The notes: generated by a model from the sequence alone, not told the origin. DNA of 24,572 nucleotides from JBFJWR01 sp041623535 (GCA_041623535.1 JBFJWR010000006.1:1-24572); one strand, 5' to 3'. Numbered from the stretch's first letter, positions 1 through 7,573 are shown. Numbers and translations: made by a program.

Positions 1-66
1 CATCACATCGATGTAGGGAACTACGTTGATTTCCGCGATGGGCTTGCGCCGGCCGGGATGTCTCAC
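1..66 (-). CDS. tolR: TolR, Tol-Pal inner-membrane protein (N-terminal 22 codons only)
   Basis: Only the first 22 codons lie in the window. They read as a short basic cytoplasmic leader (RHPGRRKP) followed by AEINVVPYIDVM, which matches the conserved N-terminus of the TolR/ExbD family just before its single transmembrane helix. The start is GTG at 64-66, with a GGGGAGAG ribosome-binding site four bases upstream. TolR pairs with TolQ to use the proton gradient to energise TolA during outer-membrane constriction. The gene begins 18 bases after the tolQ stop, so it is the next cistron of the same operon. ExbD is the paralogous alternative, but the ybgC-tolQ context favours TolR. Confidence 0.85.
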   Translation of the reverse strand, partial: MRHPGRRKPIAEINVVPYIDVM

Positions 67-84
67 TGGGCTCTCCCCTGCCTT

Positions 85-771
85 CTATGTTGAATGTCCG
101 CCATGCGCCTGGCGGTGCAAAATACTCGTAAACTCGTCGGCGAAGGTCTCGTAGCCACTGGTCAGAACGTCAACCCGGGCGGAATAGCGGTTAAACGCGA
201 TGACCGCCGGAATGGCGGCAAAAAGACCCATGGCAGTGGCCACCAGTGCCTCGGCGATGCCGGGCGCCACGGTTGCCAGTGTCGCCTGCTGCACATTGGC
301 CAGGCCGCGAAACGAATTCATGATGCCCCACACGGTTCCGAACAGCCCGACATAGGGACTGGTCGAGCCGACAGTCGCCAGGAAGGGAAGGTGCGCCTCG
401 AGTTTTTCCTCTTCCCGGGAAACCACCACGCGCATGGCCCGCTGGGCGCCGTCCATCACGGCATCGGGATCGACACCCGGCTTCTGGTGCAGCCGGTTGA
501 ATTCCTTGAAGCCGGCGCGGAAGATGGCCTGCACCCCGGTCGGACCGTCGGGCAGCGTGTCCACCTGGCGGTAGAGCTTGCCAAGATCCATACCGGACCA
601 GAACAATTCCTCGAATTCACGGAACGAGCGCCCGGCGACCCGCAGCACGCGCGAGCGCTGGAAAATCATGGCCCAGGAAATCACCGACACCGCCAGCAAC
701 AGCAACATTACAAGTTGAACAACCAGGCTCGCATTGACGAACAGGCTCCACAGCGACATGTGATCGCTCAC
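85..771 (-). CDS. tolQ: TolQ, Tol-Pal proton channel subunit
   Basis: A 228-residue protein, close to the usual TolQ length of about 230. It has one N-terminal membrane helix (about residues 16-36), a long cytoplasmic segment with FWSGMDLGKLY near 58-67, and two further helices (about 131-152 and 170-194). The stretch GLFGTVWGIM near 142-151 and the A/G-rich third helix are the MotA/TolQ/ExbB channel signature. With TolR it forms the proton-driven motor acting on TolA and Pal at the division site. The start is GTG at 769-771, preceded by AGGGGG eight bases upstream; an ATG four codons later lacks as good a ribosome-binding site. It lies about 95 bases downstream of ybgC, as in most gammaproteobacteria. 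ExbB is the alternative family member, less likely here. Confidence 0.93.
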   Translation of the reverse strand: MSDHMSLWSLFVNASLVVQLVMLLLLAVSVISWAMIFQRSRVLRVAGRSFREFEELFWSGMDLGKLYRQVDTLPDGPTGVQAIFRAGFKEFNRLHQKPGVDPDAVMDGAQRAMRVVVSREEEKLEAHLPFLATVGSTSPYVGLFGTVWGIMNSFRGLANVQQATLATVAPGIAEALVATAMGLFAAIPAVIAFNRYSARVDVLTSGYETFADEFTSILHRQAHGGHST

Positions 772-827
772 GATCCGTACCCCCTGAAATCTTTATTCTG
801 ATAGTTGATTGCTGGTATGAACGCCCG

Positions 828-843
828 CCCGGTGCGAACCGGG
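828..843. other. Small hairpin between ybgC and tolQ
   Basis: CCCGGT and ACCGGG form a perfect 6-bp stem closed by GCGA on the plus strand. On the transcribed minus strand the loop is TCGC and no T-run follows, so it does not look like an intrinsic terminator. It could be a processing or stability element in the ybgC-tolQ mRNA, but a chance stem in GC-rich DNA is also possible. Confidence 0.3.
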
Positions 844-865
844 TCAGCCCGGAAATATACCTGCA

Positions 866-1273
866 TCACATTACACTTTGAACGGCGTTATAGAGCGCCT
901 CGGGTATCGCGCAGGGCTTCATGGTCACGGAATTGATACAGGCGATTTTGACTTCGCCCTCGCACAGCGACAGCCCGTTGTCGGCGCGCTTGACCGACTG
1001 CCCGAACACCATGTTCGCCCGCCCCAGCTTGACGACCTCGGCAGTCACGATCAGTTCGTCGTCAATCCGCGCCGGGTTGAGAAAGCGCATATTGCAGGAA
1101 TGCACCACGAACAGGATGCGTTCACGCAGCAGGGAGCTCTGCTCGAAGATGAAATGCCGCACAAACTCGGTACGGGCACGCTCCATGAATTTCAGGTAGT
1201 TGACGTAGTAAACGATGCCACCGGCATCGGTATCCTCGATGTACACGCGGATCGGAAGACTGAATTGCTTCAA
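866..1273 (-). CDS. ybgC: YbgC, hotdog-fold acyl-CoA thioesterase of the Tol-Pal operon
   Basis: The product is a 4HBT-type hotdog thioesterase. The signature YIEDTDAGGIVYYVNY at residues 11-26 contains the expected catalytic Asp16, followed by the FMERARTEF helix that is characteristic of YbgC. The family hydrolyses acyl-CoA or acyl-ACP thioesters and is linked to phospholipid metabolism at the inner membrane. I chose the TTG at 1271-1273, which has AGGGA eight bases upstream and gives 135 residues, matching the usual length of about 134. The same frame is open to another TTG at 1334-1336, which would add 21 poorly family-like residues. It lies between ruvB and tolQ on the same strand, the standard operon position. 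Confidence 0.9.
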   Translation of the reverse strand: MKQFSLPIRVYIEDTDAGGIVYYVNYLKFMERARTEFVRHFIFEQSSLLRERILFVVHSCNMRFLNPARIDDELIVTAEVVKLGRANMVFGQSVKRADNGLSLCEGEVKIACINSVTMKPCAIPEALYNAVQSVM

Positions 1274-1375
1274 GCTGGCATTCCCTGGGTAGTATTTTCG
1301 AAAGCGATTCTGCGGCAATCCGCAGTATCGGCGCAAATTCTTTCGTCGGCAGCCCGGCTCGGGGCGCCGTTCTGA

Positions 1376-2431
1376 TCAGAAAAGCTGGTCTTTATTCTCA
1401 TCCCCGGCGGCCGCAGTTTCCGGCGGCTGCAAGCCAAATCGTTCCCAGGCCAGCCGCGTGGCCACCCGTCCACGCGACGTGCGCGCAAGGTAGCCCTGCT
1501 GGATCAGGTAGGGCTCGTACACGTCCTCAAGGGTGCCAGCTGCTTCGCCCAGCTTGGCAGCCAGGCTCTCCAGCCCGACCGGCCCGCCATCAAACACCTG
1601 CAACAGGGCTTCCAGCAACTGGCGATCCATGTGATCGAGGCCGGCAGAGTCCACTTCCAGCATGGACAGCGCGGCAGCGGCAATCTCTTCGCTGATGCGG
1701 CCATCCCCTTTCACCTCGGCATAATCCCGCACCCGCCGCAGCAGGCGGTTGGCGACCCGCGGCGTTCCGCGCGAGCGGCGGGCGATTTCATCCGCGCCTG
1801 CCGGGTCCATGGGTATGCCCAGCAGTCGTGCCGAGCGGGTGACGATGGCCGCCAGGTCGCCCTGCTCGTAAAACTCCAGCCGTTGCACCAGCCCGAAACG
1901 ATCGCGCAGCGGCGACGTAAGCAGCCCGGCACGGGTGGTGGCGCCGACCAGCGTAAACGGCGGCAGGTTGAGCTTCACCGAACGTGCCGCCGGCCCGCTG
2001 TCGAGCATGATATCGATCTGGAAATCTTCCAGCGCCGGATACAGGAACTCTTCGATCACCGGGCTGAGACGGTGGATCTCGTCGATAAAAAGCACATCGC
2101 CCTCTTCCAGCCCGGTCAGCAGACCGGCCAGGTCAGCGGCCTTTTCCAGGACCGGCCCGGAAGTGCTGCGCAGGTTGACGTTCATCTCGTTGGCAATCAC
2201 GTGCGCCAGGGTGGTCTTGCCCAGCCCCGGCGGGCCAAATACCAGCACATGATCCAAAGCTTCCCTGCGGCGGCGGGCGGCCTCCATGGCCAGGCCAAGT
2301 TGCTCGCGAATCCGCTGCTGGCCGATGTAATCGGCCAGGCTTCCCGGGCGCAGGTTGACCTCGGCGATGCTTTCTTCCGCTTTCTCCTGCGGTGAAATCA
2401 GCCGGTCCGGCTCGATCAGGGAATCACTCAT
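1376..2431 (-). CDS. ruvB: RuvB, Holliday-junction branch-migration ATPase
   Basis: A 351-residue AAA+ motor that drives branch migration on RuvA-bound Holliday junctions. Visible motifs are Walker A GPPGLGKT at 66-73, Walker B FIDEIH at 115-120, sensor GATTRAG at 163-169, and the arginine-finger segment SPLRDRFG at 173-180. The C-terminal winged-helix DNA-binding domain includes GLESLAAKLGE and YEPYLIQQGYL. Length is typical. Its ATG overlaps the ruvA stop by four bases (ATGA type), so translation is probably coupled. No residue of the ATPase core appears altered. Confidence 0.98.
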   Translation of the reverse strand: MSDSLIEPDRLISPQEKAEESIAEVNLRPGSLADYIGQQRIREQLGLAMEAARRRREALDHVLVFGPPGLGKTTLAHVIANEMNVNLRSTSGPVLEKAADLAGLLTGLEEGDVLFIDEIHRLSPVIEEFLYPALEDFQIDIMLDSGPAARSVKLNLPPFTLVGATTRAGLLTSPLRDRFGLVQRLEFYEQGDLAAIVTRSARLLGIPMDPAGADEIARRSRGTPRVANRLLRRVRDYAEVKGDGRISEEIAAAALSMLEVDSAGLDHMDRQLLEALLQVFDGGPVGLESLAAKLGEAAGTLEDVYEPYLIQQGYLARTSRGRVATRLAWERFGLQPPETAAAGDENKDQLF

Positions 2432-3039
2432 GAGTTTTGCGCCGCCAGTTGCAGCGCCGCCCGGATCAGCGCGGCACTATCGGTAACCGGCGCCTGAACC
2501 CGGGCAACCACCTTTTCGGCTTCCTGTTCCCGGTAACCAAGCACGACGAGCGCCTGCACGGCTTCATCCTGCAAATGTGCGGAAACACCGCCAGCCGTGG
2601 TGGCCACCGCACCGTCCGTGATGGAAAAGGCTGGCAGCGCTTTCAGGCGGTCGCGCATCTCCAGCACCAGTCGTTCGGCCGTCTTGCGACCGACGCCGGG
2701 AATACGCACCAGTTTCGCCACCTGGCCCTCGCGCACCACGTGCACAAACTCGCCGGCGCTCATGCCGGAAAGGATCGCCAGCGCCAGCTTGGGCCCCACG
2801 CCACTGACCCGGATCAGCGCCCGGAACAGGTCGCGCTCGTCCTGGCCGGCGAAGCCATACAGGGATTGTCCGTCTTCGCGCACCTGCAGGTGCGTCCACA
2901 AACTGGTGCCATCGCCTACCGGCGGCAGTGAAGGCCAGGCCGACATGGGCACTTCGAGCTCGTAACCCACGCCCTGCACTTCCAGCAATAACCTGGGCGG
3001 TTGCCGGTCCAGTACCACGCCACGCAAATGTCCGATCAA
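2428..3039 (-). CDS. ruvA: RuvA, Holliday-junction recognition subunit
   Basis: The 203-residue protein has the three expected parts: an N-terminal OB-fold (MIGHLRG to about residue 64), a central domain with two helix-hairpin-helix motifs (VSGVGPKLA and IPGVGRKTAERL), and a C-terminal domain (about 155-200) that contacts RuvB. RuvA binds four-way junctions and loads RuvB. The start codon is TTG at 3037-3039, overlapping the ruvC stop as TTGA, and the next gene ruvB also overlaps by four bases. The whole ruvCAB set is therefore likely translated as one coupled unit. Confidence 0.97.
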   Translation of the reverse strand: MIGHLRGVVLDRQPPRLLLEVQGVGYELEVPMSAWPSLPPVGDGTSLWTHLQVREDGQSLYGFAGQDERDLFRALIRVSGVGPKLALAILSGMSAGEFVHVVREGQVAKLVRIPGVGRKTAERLVLEMRDRLKALPAFSITDGAVATTAGGVSAHLQDEAVQALVVLGYREQEAEKVVARVQAPVTDSAALIRAALQLAAQNS

Positions 3040-3551
3040 GAGAGAGCCTCCGGGGTCATTCCATAAAGCGCCTTGGTGGCGGGATTCATCAGTTGCTGTG
3101 CATGGCAGAGTGCCACTGCCAGTGCATCGGCCGCATCAGCCTGGGGGACGCCGGGCAGCGACAGCAGGCGCGTGACCATGTCCTGGATCTGGCCCTTGGA
3201 GGCGGCACCACTGCCTACTGCAGAGCGCTTTACCTCGCGGGCAGAATATTCAAAAACCGGGAGACCGCGCCGGGCGACTGCGGCAATCGCAGCACCGCGT
3301 GCCTGGCCCAGTTTGAGCGCCGCATCAGGATTACGGGCCATGAAAACCTTTTCCACCGCGACCGTGTCGACGTCATTGTCGCTCGCCACCAGTTCAACAG
3401 CGGAAAATATTCGGGCGATTCGTTCGGGAAGAGAGCCACTCGCGCAACGAATACAGCCGCTGGCTACCCAGGTCTGCCTGGCACCATGGACGTCAATCAC
3501 CCCGTAACCGGTGATTCTGGATCCCGGGTCGATCCCCAGTATTCGGGGCAT
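3036..3551 (-). CDS. ruvC: RuvC, Holliday-junction resolvase
   Basis: A 171-residue RNase H-fold endonuclease that cuts Holliday junctions as a dimer. All four acidic catalytic residues can be placed by comparison with Escherichia coli RuvC (D7, E66, D138, D141): here D8 in ILGIDPG, E67 in VAVEKVF, and D139 and D142 in QADAADALAVALCH. The start is ATG with GAGGGA about six bases upstream. It follows yebC after a gap of about 115 bases in which I see no clear terminator or promoter. Confidence 0.97.
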   Translation of the reverse strand: MPRILGIDPGSRITGYGVIDVHGARQTWVASGCIRCASGSLPERIARIFSAVELVASDNDVDTVAVEKVFMARNPDAALKLGQARGAAIAAVARRGLPVFEYSAREVKRSAVGSGAASKGQIQDMVTRLLSLPGVPQADAADALAVALCHAQQLMNPATKALYGMTPEALS

Positions 3552-3667
3552 GCGCTATCCCTCGCGAAGCCACAGATCCTCTGCCGATCCATACTAACAG
3601 GCTCCCGTGGTCAGGTCATGGCAGCGTGGAACCCCTGCGCGGGAATGTCCCGGAACCGTCCCGCTGA

Positions 3668-4405
3668 CTAGTCGAAAGCGCCTTCCGGATACTCGGCGTT
3701 GGTATAGACATTCTGCACGTCGTCCAGGTCTTCGAGCATGTCCACCAGGGCGATAATGGTGCGGGCACCGTCAAGATCAAGTTCCGCATGGGTGGCAGGC
3801 ACCAGCGTGACTTCCGCATTGACCGGTTCCAGGTCAGCGGCACGCAGCGCCGCCAGAACCGCTTCGTAGGTTTCCGGCGTGGTGGTGACATCCACGGAGG
3901 CGTCCTCGTTCACCACGACATCCTCGGCCCCAGCCTCGATGGCGGCCTCCATGACATCATCTTCGCTGGCACCGGGTGCCAGGGTGATCTGGCCGGACCG
4001 GCTGAACAGGTAGGCCACCGAGCCTTCCGCAGCCAGGCTGCCGCCGTTCTTGGTAAACGCATGGCGAACTTCCGCCGCGGTGCGGTTGCGATTATCGGTC
4101 ATGGCCTCGACCAGGATGGCGACGCCATGCGGCCCGTAGCCCTCGTAGCTGAGTTCGACGAGCTGATCGCTCTCGGTATTGCCGGCGCCGCGCGCGATGG
4201 CCCGGTCGATCGTATCGCGGGTCATGTTGGCGCCCAGCGCCTTGTCCACGGCCGTACGCAGGCGCGGATTGTCAGCGACTTCGCCGCCACCCTGGCGTGC
4301 GGCCACGGTGATCTCGCGAATCAGCTTGGTGAAGATCTTGCCTCGCTTGGAGTCTTGCGCTGCCTTGCGAAACTTGATGTTGGCCCACTTACTGTGTCCG
4401 GCCAT
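3668..4405 (-). CDS. yebC: YebC/PmpR-family regulator (TACO1 family)
   Basis: A 245-residue protein beginning MAGHSKWANIKFRKAAQD, the invariant YebC start, with the family features GGEVADNPRLRTAVDKA, the MTRDTIDRAIARG helix and YEGYGPHGVAI. The family was described as DNA-binding regulators (PmpR) and more recently as helping ribosomes through polyproline stretches. Sequence alone cannot say which applies here. The ATG has a strong GGAGGGG site six bases upstream. It follows aspS after 17 bases and precedes ruvC, the usual gammaproteobacterial order. Confidence 0.96.
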   Translation of the reverse strand: MAGHSKWANIKFRKAAQDSKRGKIFTKLIREITVAARQGGGEVADNPRLRTAVDKALGANMTRDTIDRAIARGAGNTESDQLVELSYEGYGPHGVAILVEAMTDNRNRTAAEVRHAFTKNGGSLAAEGSVAYLFSRSGQITLAPGASEDDVMEAAIEAGAEDVVVNEDASVDVTTTPETYEAVLAALRAADLEPVNAEVTLVPATHAELDLDGARTIIALVDMLEDLDDVQNVYTNAEYPEGAFD

Positions 4406-4422
4406 AAGTACCCCTCCGGAGT

Positions 4423-6207
4423 TCAGGCGCCTGGTGTCGGCTCCCTGGTCGGTTCTTTGGTGCGCAGGCGAATACCCAGCTCACGCAACTGCCGATTGCC
4501 CACCTCGGCCGGCGCGTGGGTCAGCAGGCAGGAAGCCGTCTGGGTCTTCGGAAACGCGATCACGTCCCGGATCGAACCCGCGCCACACATCAGCATGGCG
4601 ATACGATCCAGGCCGAAGGCGATGCCGCCGTGCGGCGGTGCGCCGTACTTCAGCGCGTCAAGCAGGAAACCGAACTTCTCGCGCGCTTCGTCCGCACCGA
4701 TACCCAGCAGTGCCAGCACCGCGGACTGCATGTCCTGGCGGTGAATACGGATGGATCCGCCCCCGAGTTCAGTACCATTGAGTACCATGTCGTAAGCGCG
4801 GGACAGCGCCGCACCCGGATTGGCTTCCAGTTCTTCGACCGGACAGGACGGCGCGGTAAACGGATGATGCAGCGCATTCCAGTTGCCCTGGTCGTCCTTC
4901 TCGAACATCGGAAAGTCGACCACCCAGCACGGCGCCCATTCGCATTCCAGCAGCTTGCGGTCGATGCCCAGGCGCACCCGCAGCGCACCCAGTGCCTCGT
5001 TGACCACGCTGGCCCGGTCGGCACCGAAGAAAATCAGGTCGCCTGCCCGGGCGCCGGTACGCGCCAGGATTTCAATGATCGCCGCTTCCGGCAGGAACTT
5101 CAGGATGGGCGACTGCAGGCCGGCCGGGTTGGCTTCATTGACCTTGATATAGGCCAGGCCCTTGGCGCCGTAGATGCCGACAAACTTCGTGTACTCGTCA
5201 ATTTCCTTGCGCGTCAGCTCGTTGCCACCGGGCACACACAGCGCCGCCACCCGCCCCTCGGGGTTATTGGCCGGCCCTGAAAAGACCTTGAATTCGACGT
5301 CTTTCAGCAGGTCTGCGACGTCGATCAGCTTCATCGGGTTCCGCAGATCGGGCCGGTCACTGCCGTAATCGCGCATTGCGTCGTGCCAGGTCAGGCAGGG
5401 GAAGTCCGGCAGTTCCACATCAATGAGCTTGCTGAACAGCTGGCGCACCATGCGCTCGGCAACATCCATCACCCCGGCTTCGTCCATGAACGAAGTCTCG
5501 ATGTCGATCTGTGTGAACTCGGGCTGACGATCGGCACGCAGGTCTTCATCACGGAAACAGCGGGCGATCTGGTAGTAGCGGTCGAACCCGGAGATCATCA
5601 GCAATTGCTTGAACAACTGCGGCGATTGCGGCAGGGCGAAGAAGTTGCCGGTATGGGTGCGGCTGGGCACCAGGTAGTCACGCGCACCCTCGGGGGTGGA
5701 ACGGGTCAGCATCGGGGTTTCGATATCCAGGAAACCCTCGCCGTCGAGGAAATTGCGGACGCCGTGTGTCAGGCGCGACCGGAACATGATGCGGGACTGG
5801 TTTTCCGGCCGGCGCAGGTCGATGTAACGAAACCTCAGGCGGACGTCTTCGCCGGATTCGTGGTACTCGTCCAGCGGGAACGGCGGGGTTTCGGCCTCGC
5901 TGAGGATTTCCAGCGACAGGCCAAGCACCTCAACCTGCCCGGTCGCCATGGCCGGATTCTCGGTGCCGGCAGGTCGTTCGCGCACTCTTCCGGTGACTTT
6001 CACCACGTATTCACTGCGCACCCGCTCGGCAAGCGCGAACATGTCGGCCCGATCGGGATCGAAAACGACCTGGGCAATGCCCTCGCGATCACGCAGATCG
6101 AGGAAAATCACGCCGCCGTGATCCCGTCGCCGGTGTATCCAGCCGCACAGCGTGACCTCGGAACCAATCTGATTTTCGCGGATGGCTCCACAGTAGTGAC
6201 TTCTCAT
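4423..6207 (-). CDS. aspS: Aspartyl-tRNA synthetase, probably the non-discriminating (Asp/Asn) type
   Basis: A bacterial-type class II synthetase of 594 residues with an N-terminal OB anticodon-binding domain, the catalytic core (TPEGARDYLVPSR, FRDEDLRADRQPEFTQID), the GAD insertion and motif 3 (GGIAFGLDRIAML). I place the start at ATG 6205-6207 because GGAG lies seven bases upstream; a GTG two codons earlier is too close to that site. His30 lies where E. coli AspRS has Leu, and a PAGTEN stretch replaces the Lys-containing loop near residue 82. From memory these are the Pseudomonas-like states linked to charging both tRNA-Asp and tRNA-Asn. If so, the genome should carry gatCAB. The gene starts an operon-like run with yebC-ruvCAB. 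Confidence 0.96.
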   Translation of the reverse strand: MRSHYCGAIRENQIGSEVTLCGWIHRRRDHGGVIFLDLRDREGIAQVVFDPDRADMFALAERVRSEYVVKVTGRVRERPAGTENPAMATGQVEVLGLSLEILSEAETPPFPLDEYHESGEDVRLRFRYIDLRRPENQSRIMFRSRLTHGVRNFLDGEGFLDIETPMLTRSTPEGARDYLVPSRTHTGNFFALPQSPQLFKQLLMISGFDRYYQIARCFRDEDLRADRQPEFTQIDIETSFMDEAGVMDVAERMVRQLFSKLIDVELPDFPCLTWHDAMRDYGSDRPDLRNPMKLIDVADLLKDVEFKVFSGPANNPEGRVAALCVPGGNELTRKEIDEYTKFVGIYGAKGLAYIKVNEANPAGLQSPILKFLPEAAIIEILARTGARAGDLIFFGADRASVVNEALGALRVRLGIDRKLLECEWAPCWVVDFPMFEKDDQGNWNALHHPFTAPSCPVEELEANPGAALSRAYDMVLNGTELGGGSIRIHRQDMQSAVLALLGIGADEAREKFGFLLDALKYGAPPHGGIAFGLDRIAMLMCGAGSIRDVIAFPKTQTASCLLTHAPAEVGNRQLRELGIRLRTKEPTREPTPGA

Positions 6208-6239
6208 GTGCACGCTCCGGCGCTGGGATCAGGGCTGCG

Positions 6240-6644
6240 TCAGGCAGCCTGGTTTTTGGAACTCGACTTGCCGGCCGAAGCGGGCTTGCTGTCGCTCTTG
6301 CTGCTCTCTGCAGGCTTCTTGCCACTGTCGGACTTGTCCGGGCTGGCGGTGGTTTCTTTCTTGCCCTTGTCGCCCGGGCCGCCAGAATCACCCGAACCAC
6401 CAGTCCCGGCGCCCGCCTTCGTGTCGGCGGCACTGTCGCCGGCCAGGTTTTTCTTGTTGTCACCCGACTTGAAGTCGGTTTCGTACCAGCCACCGCCCTT
6501 GAGACGGAAACTGGGCGCTGAAACCAGCTTCTTCAGGCCGGGTTTACCGCACTCCGGGCACTCTTCGAGTGGCGGATCGGAGAACTTGCGAATCGCCTCG
6601 AGTTGATGGCCACAATCCTGGCATTGATATTCGTAGATCGGCAT
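6240..6644 (-). CDS. FmdB-type zinc-ribbon protein with a disordered tail
   Basis: A 134-residue protein. The first 60 residues are the FmdB/CxxC_CxxC_SSSS domain: MPIYEYQCQDCGH, then CPECG, giving two CxxC pairs for one zinc ion, and the characteristic SAPSFRLKGGGWYETDFK. The remaining 70 residues or so are low-complexity and rich in Gly, Ser, Lys, Pro and Asp, so probably disordered. The family was named for a putative formamidase regulator, but its function is not established. I start at ATG 6642-6644, the canonical MPIYEY start, although the frame is open upstream to 6809; the AGG-type site is 11-12 bases away. It precedes aspS by 32 bases on the same strand, a frequent pairing. Confidence 0.9.
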   Translation of the reverse strand: MPIYEYQCQDCGHQLEAIRKFSDPPLEECPECGKPGLKKLVSAPSFRLKGGGWYETDFKSGDNKKNLAGDSAADTKAGAGTGGSGDSGGPGDKGKKETTASPDKSDSGKKPAESSKSDSKPASAGKSSSKNQAA

Positions 6645-6696
6645 GTCTGAAAAGCACCTCATTTTCGACGAATCGGGAACGTACCGAAGGGCGCGG

Positions 6697-6702
6697 AGTA
6701 TA
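6697..6702 (-). promoter_or_regulatory. -10 candidate for the fmdB-type/aspS operon
   Basis: On the minus strand TATACT matches the -10 consensus at five of six positions and lies 53 bases upstream of the fmdB-type start. The -35 position, 17-18 bases further upstream, falls inside the near-palindrome at 6714-6742 and has only a weak match. The promoter may therefore depend on, or be blocked by, a protein bound to the palindrome. Confidence 0.4.
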
Positions 6703-6713
6703 CAACACCCGTG

Positions 6714-6742
6714 CCCGGGGAACCTCATAAGGTTCTCCCGGG
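6714..6742. promoter_or_regulatory. 29-bp near-palindrome, possible operator or hairpin
   Basis: Arms CCCGGGGAACCT and AGGTTCTCCCGGG pair over 12 bp with a single bulged T and a CATA loop. No T-run follows on either strand, which argues against a simple terminator. It overlaps the expected -35 region of the minus-strand promoter candidate, an operator-like position. I do not recognise the binding protein. An RNA hairpin in a longer leader transcript is the alternative. Confidence 0.4.
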
Positions 6743-6925
6743 AAAATGCGTCCGTATCGTGGGAAATCAAGCGCTCCCCCACCACCCCGAATCCGCTCGC
6801 TACCCACACACCCGTTTCCCGCTGCAGAGCGGTGAAAACAGGTCGCCATCGACAACCTCAAGGCACCGTTATCACCCTAAATGGCGTTAAACCCTATTTT
6901 TACAGGGTCAAACGCACTTTCCTGC

Positions 6926-6954
6926 TTGCTCCACCCATTGAATTGATCTATAAC
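6926..6954 (+). promoter_or_regulatory. Promoter candidate for the histone-like gene
   Basis: TTGCTC (6926-6931), a 17-base spacer and TATAAC (6949-6954). The -10 matches consensus at five of six positions and the -35 only at TTG. The predicted transcript start near 6961 gives a leader of about 70 bases before the ATG at 7030. Confidence 0.5.
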
Positions 6955-7029
6955 TCAGACGTCGTATGAGCATGGATGTATGGCTCTGACTCGACAAAAA
7001 CAGTGTCTACCAGCAAAAAGGATGTGCCC

Positions 7030-7554
7030 ATGGCCACCAGAAGTACCACCCGCAAACCCGCTGCCCGTAAACCGGCAGCCAAGAAAGCCCCCGCCAAGAC
7101 GACCCGTAAGCCGGCCGCCAAAAAACCCGCCGCCAAGAAGCCAGCAGCTCGTAAGCCCGCAGCGCGCAAGCCCGCAGCACGCAAAGCACCGGCCCGCAAG
7201 CCGGCCGCAGCCAAGGCAGCAGCACCTGCAATGAAGACCACGGCCATCAAGGACAAGATGACCAAGACCCAGATGCTGCAGGAAATCGCCGACGCAACCG
7301 GCATCTCACGCGCCGAAGCCAGCAAGGCAATCGACGCACTGGGCAGCCTGATCGGACGTCACCTGAACAAGCGCGGTATTGGTGAGTTCACCATGCCCGG
7401 CCTGTTCAAGATCGTCACGATCAAGAAGCCGGCGCAAAAAGCACGCAAGGGCATCAACCCGTTCACCAAGGAACCCACCGTCTTTAAGGCAAAGCCGGCA
7501 CGTACCATGGTCAAGGTTCGCCCGCTGAAGAAGCTGAAGGAAATGGCCGAATAA
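7030..7554 (+). CDS. HU/IHF-fold nucleoid protein with N-terminal histone H1-like tail
   Basis: A 174-residue, very basic protein. Residues 8-60 are tandem four- to six-residue units of the type RKPAA, KKPAA and KAPA, like eukaryotic H1 tails and bacterial AlgP or Hc1 proteins. After an Ala-rich hinge (61-68), residues 77-174 form an HU/IHF-type domain: MTKTQMLQEIADATGISR, then the dimer helix and GIGEFTMPGLFKI, and a basic arm. The product probably compacts or bends DNA, with the tail binding the phosphate backbone. I start at ATG 7030, which has AAGGA seven bases upstream; the frame is open to 6976 but that segment is not family-like. Monocistronic, with its own promoter candidate and terminator. 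Tailed HU proteins are known (for example in Bordetella and Xanthomonas), so the architecture is uncommon but not new. Confidence 0.9.
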   Translation: MATRSTTRKPAARKPAAKKAPAKTTRKPAAKKPAAKKPAARKPAARKPAARKAPARKPAAAKAAAPAMKTTAIKDKMTKTQMLQEIADATGISRAEASKAIDALGSLIGRHLNKRGIGEFTMPGLFKIVTIKKPAQKARKGINPFTKEPTVFKAKPARTMVKVRPLKKLKEMAE

Positions 7555-7573
7555 CAGGTCAACACCCCAGCAC

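Larger units (their letters stand above)
6645..7029. other. Divergent control region between fmdB-type gene and histone-like gene (385 bp)
   Basis: No protein gene is supported here. The spacer holds a -10-like TATACT for the minus strand (6697-6702), a 29-bp near-palindrome (6714-6742), a small stem with arms ACCCT and AGGGT (6891-6908), and a promoter candidate for the plus strand (6926-6954). The 75 or so bases nearest the histone-like gene are AT-richer than their surroundings. Other open frames crossing the region lack ribosome-binding sites and recognisable content. Confidence 0.55.

Noticed and set aside
94..801. Long plus-strand open frame opposite tolQ
   Set aside because: It is the antisense of a clearly recognised gene, has no ribosome-binding site and no family resemblance; long antisense frames are common in GC-rich DNA.
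7030..7231. Short tandem repeats as a CRISPR or satellite array
   Set aside because: The repeats are codon-level Lys/Ala/Pro units within a continuous reading frame, without constant spacers.
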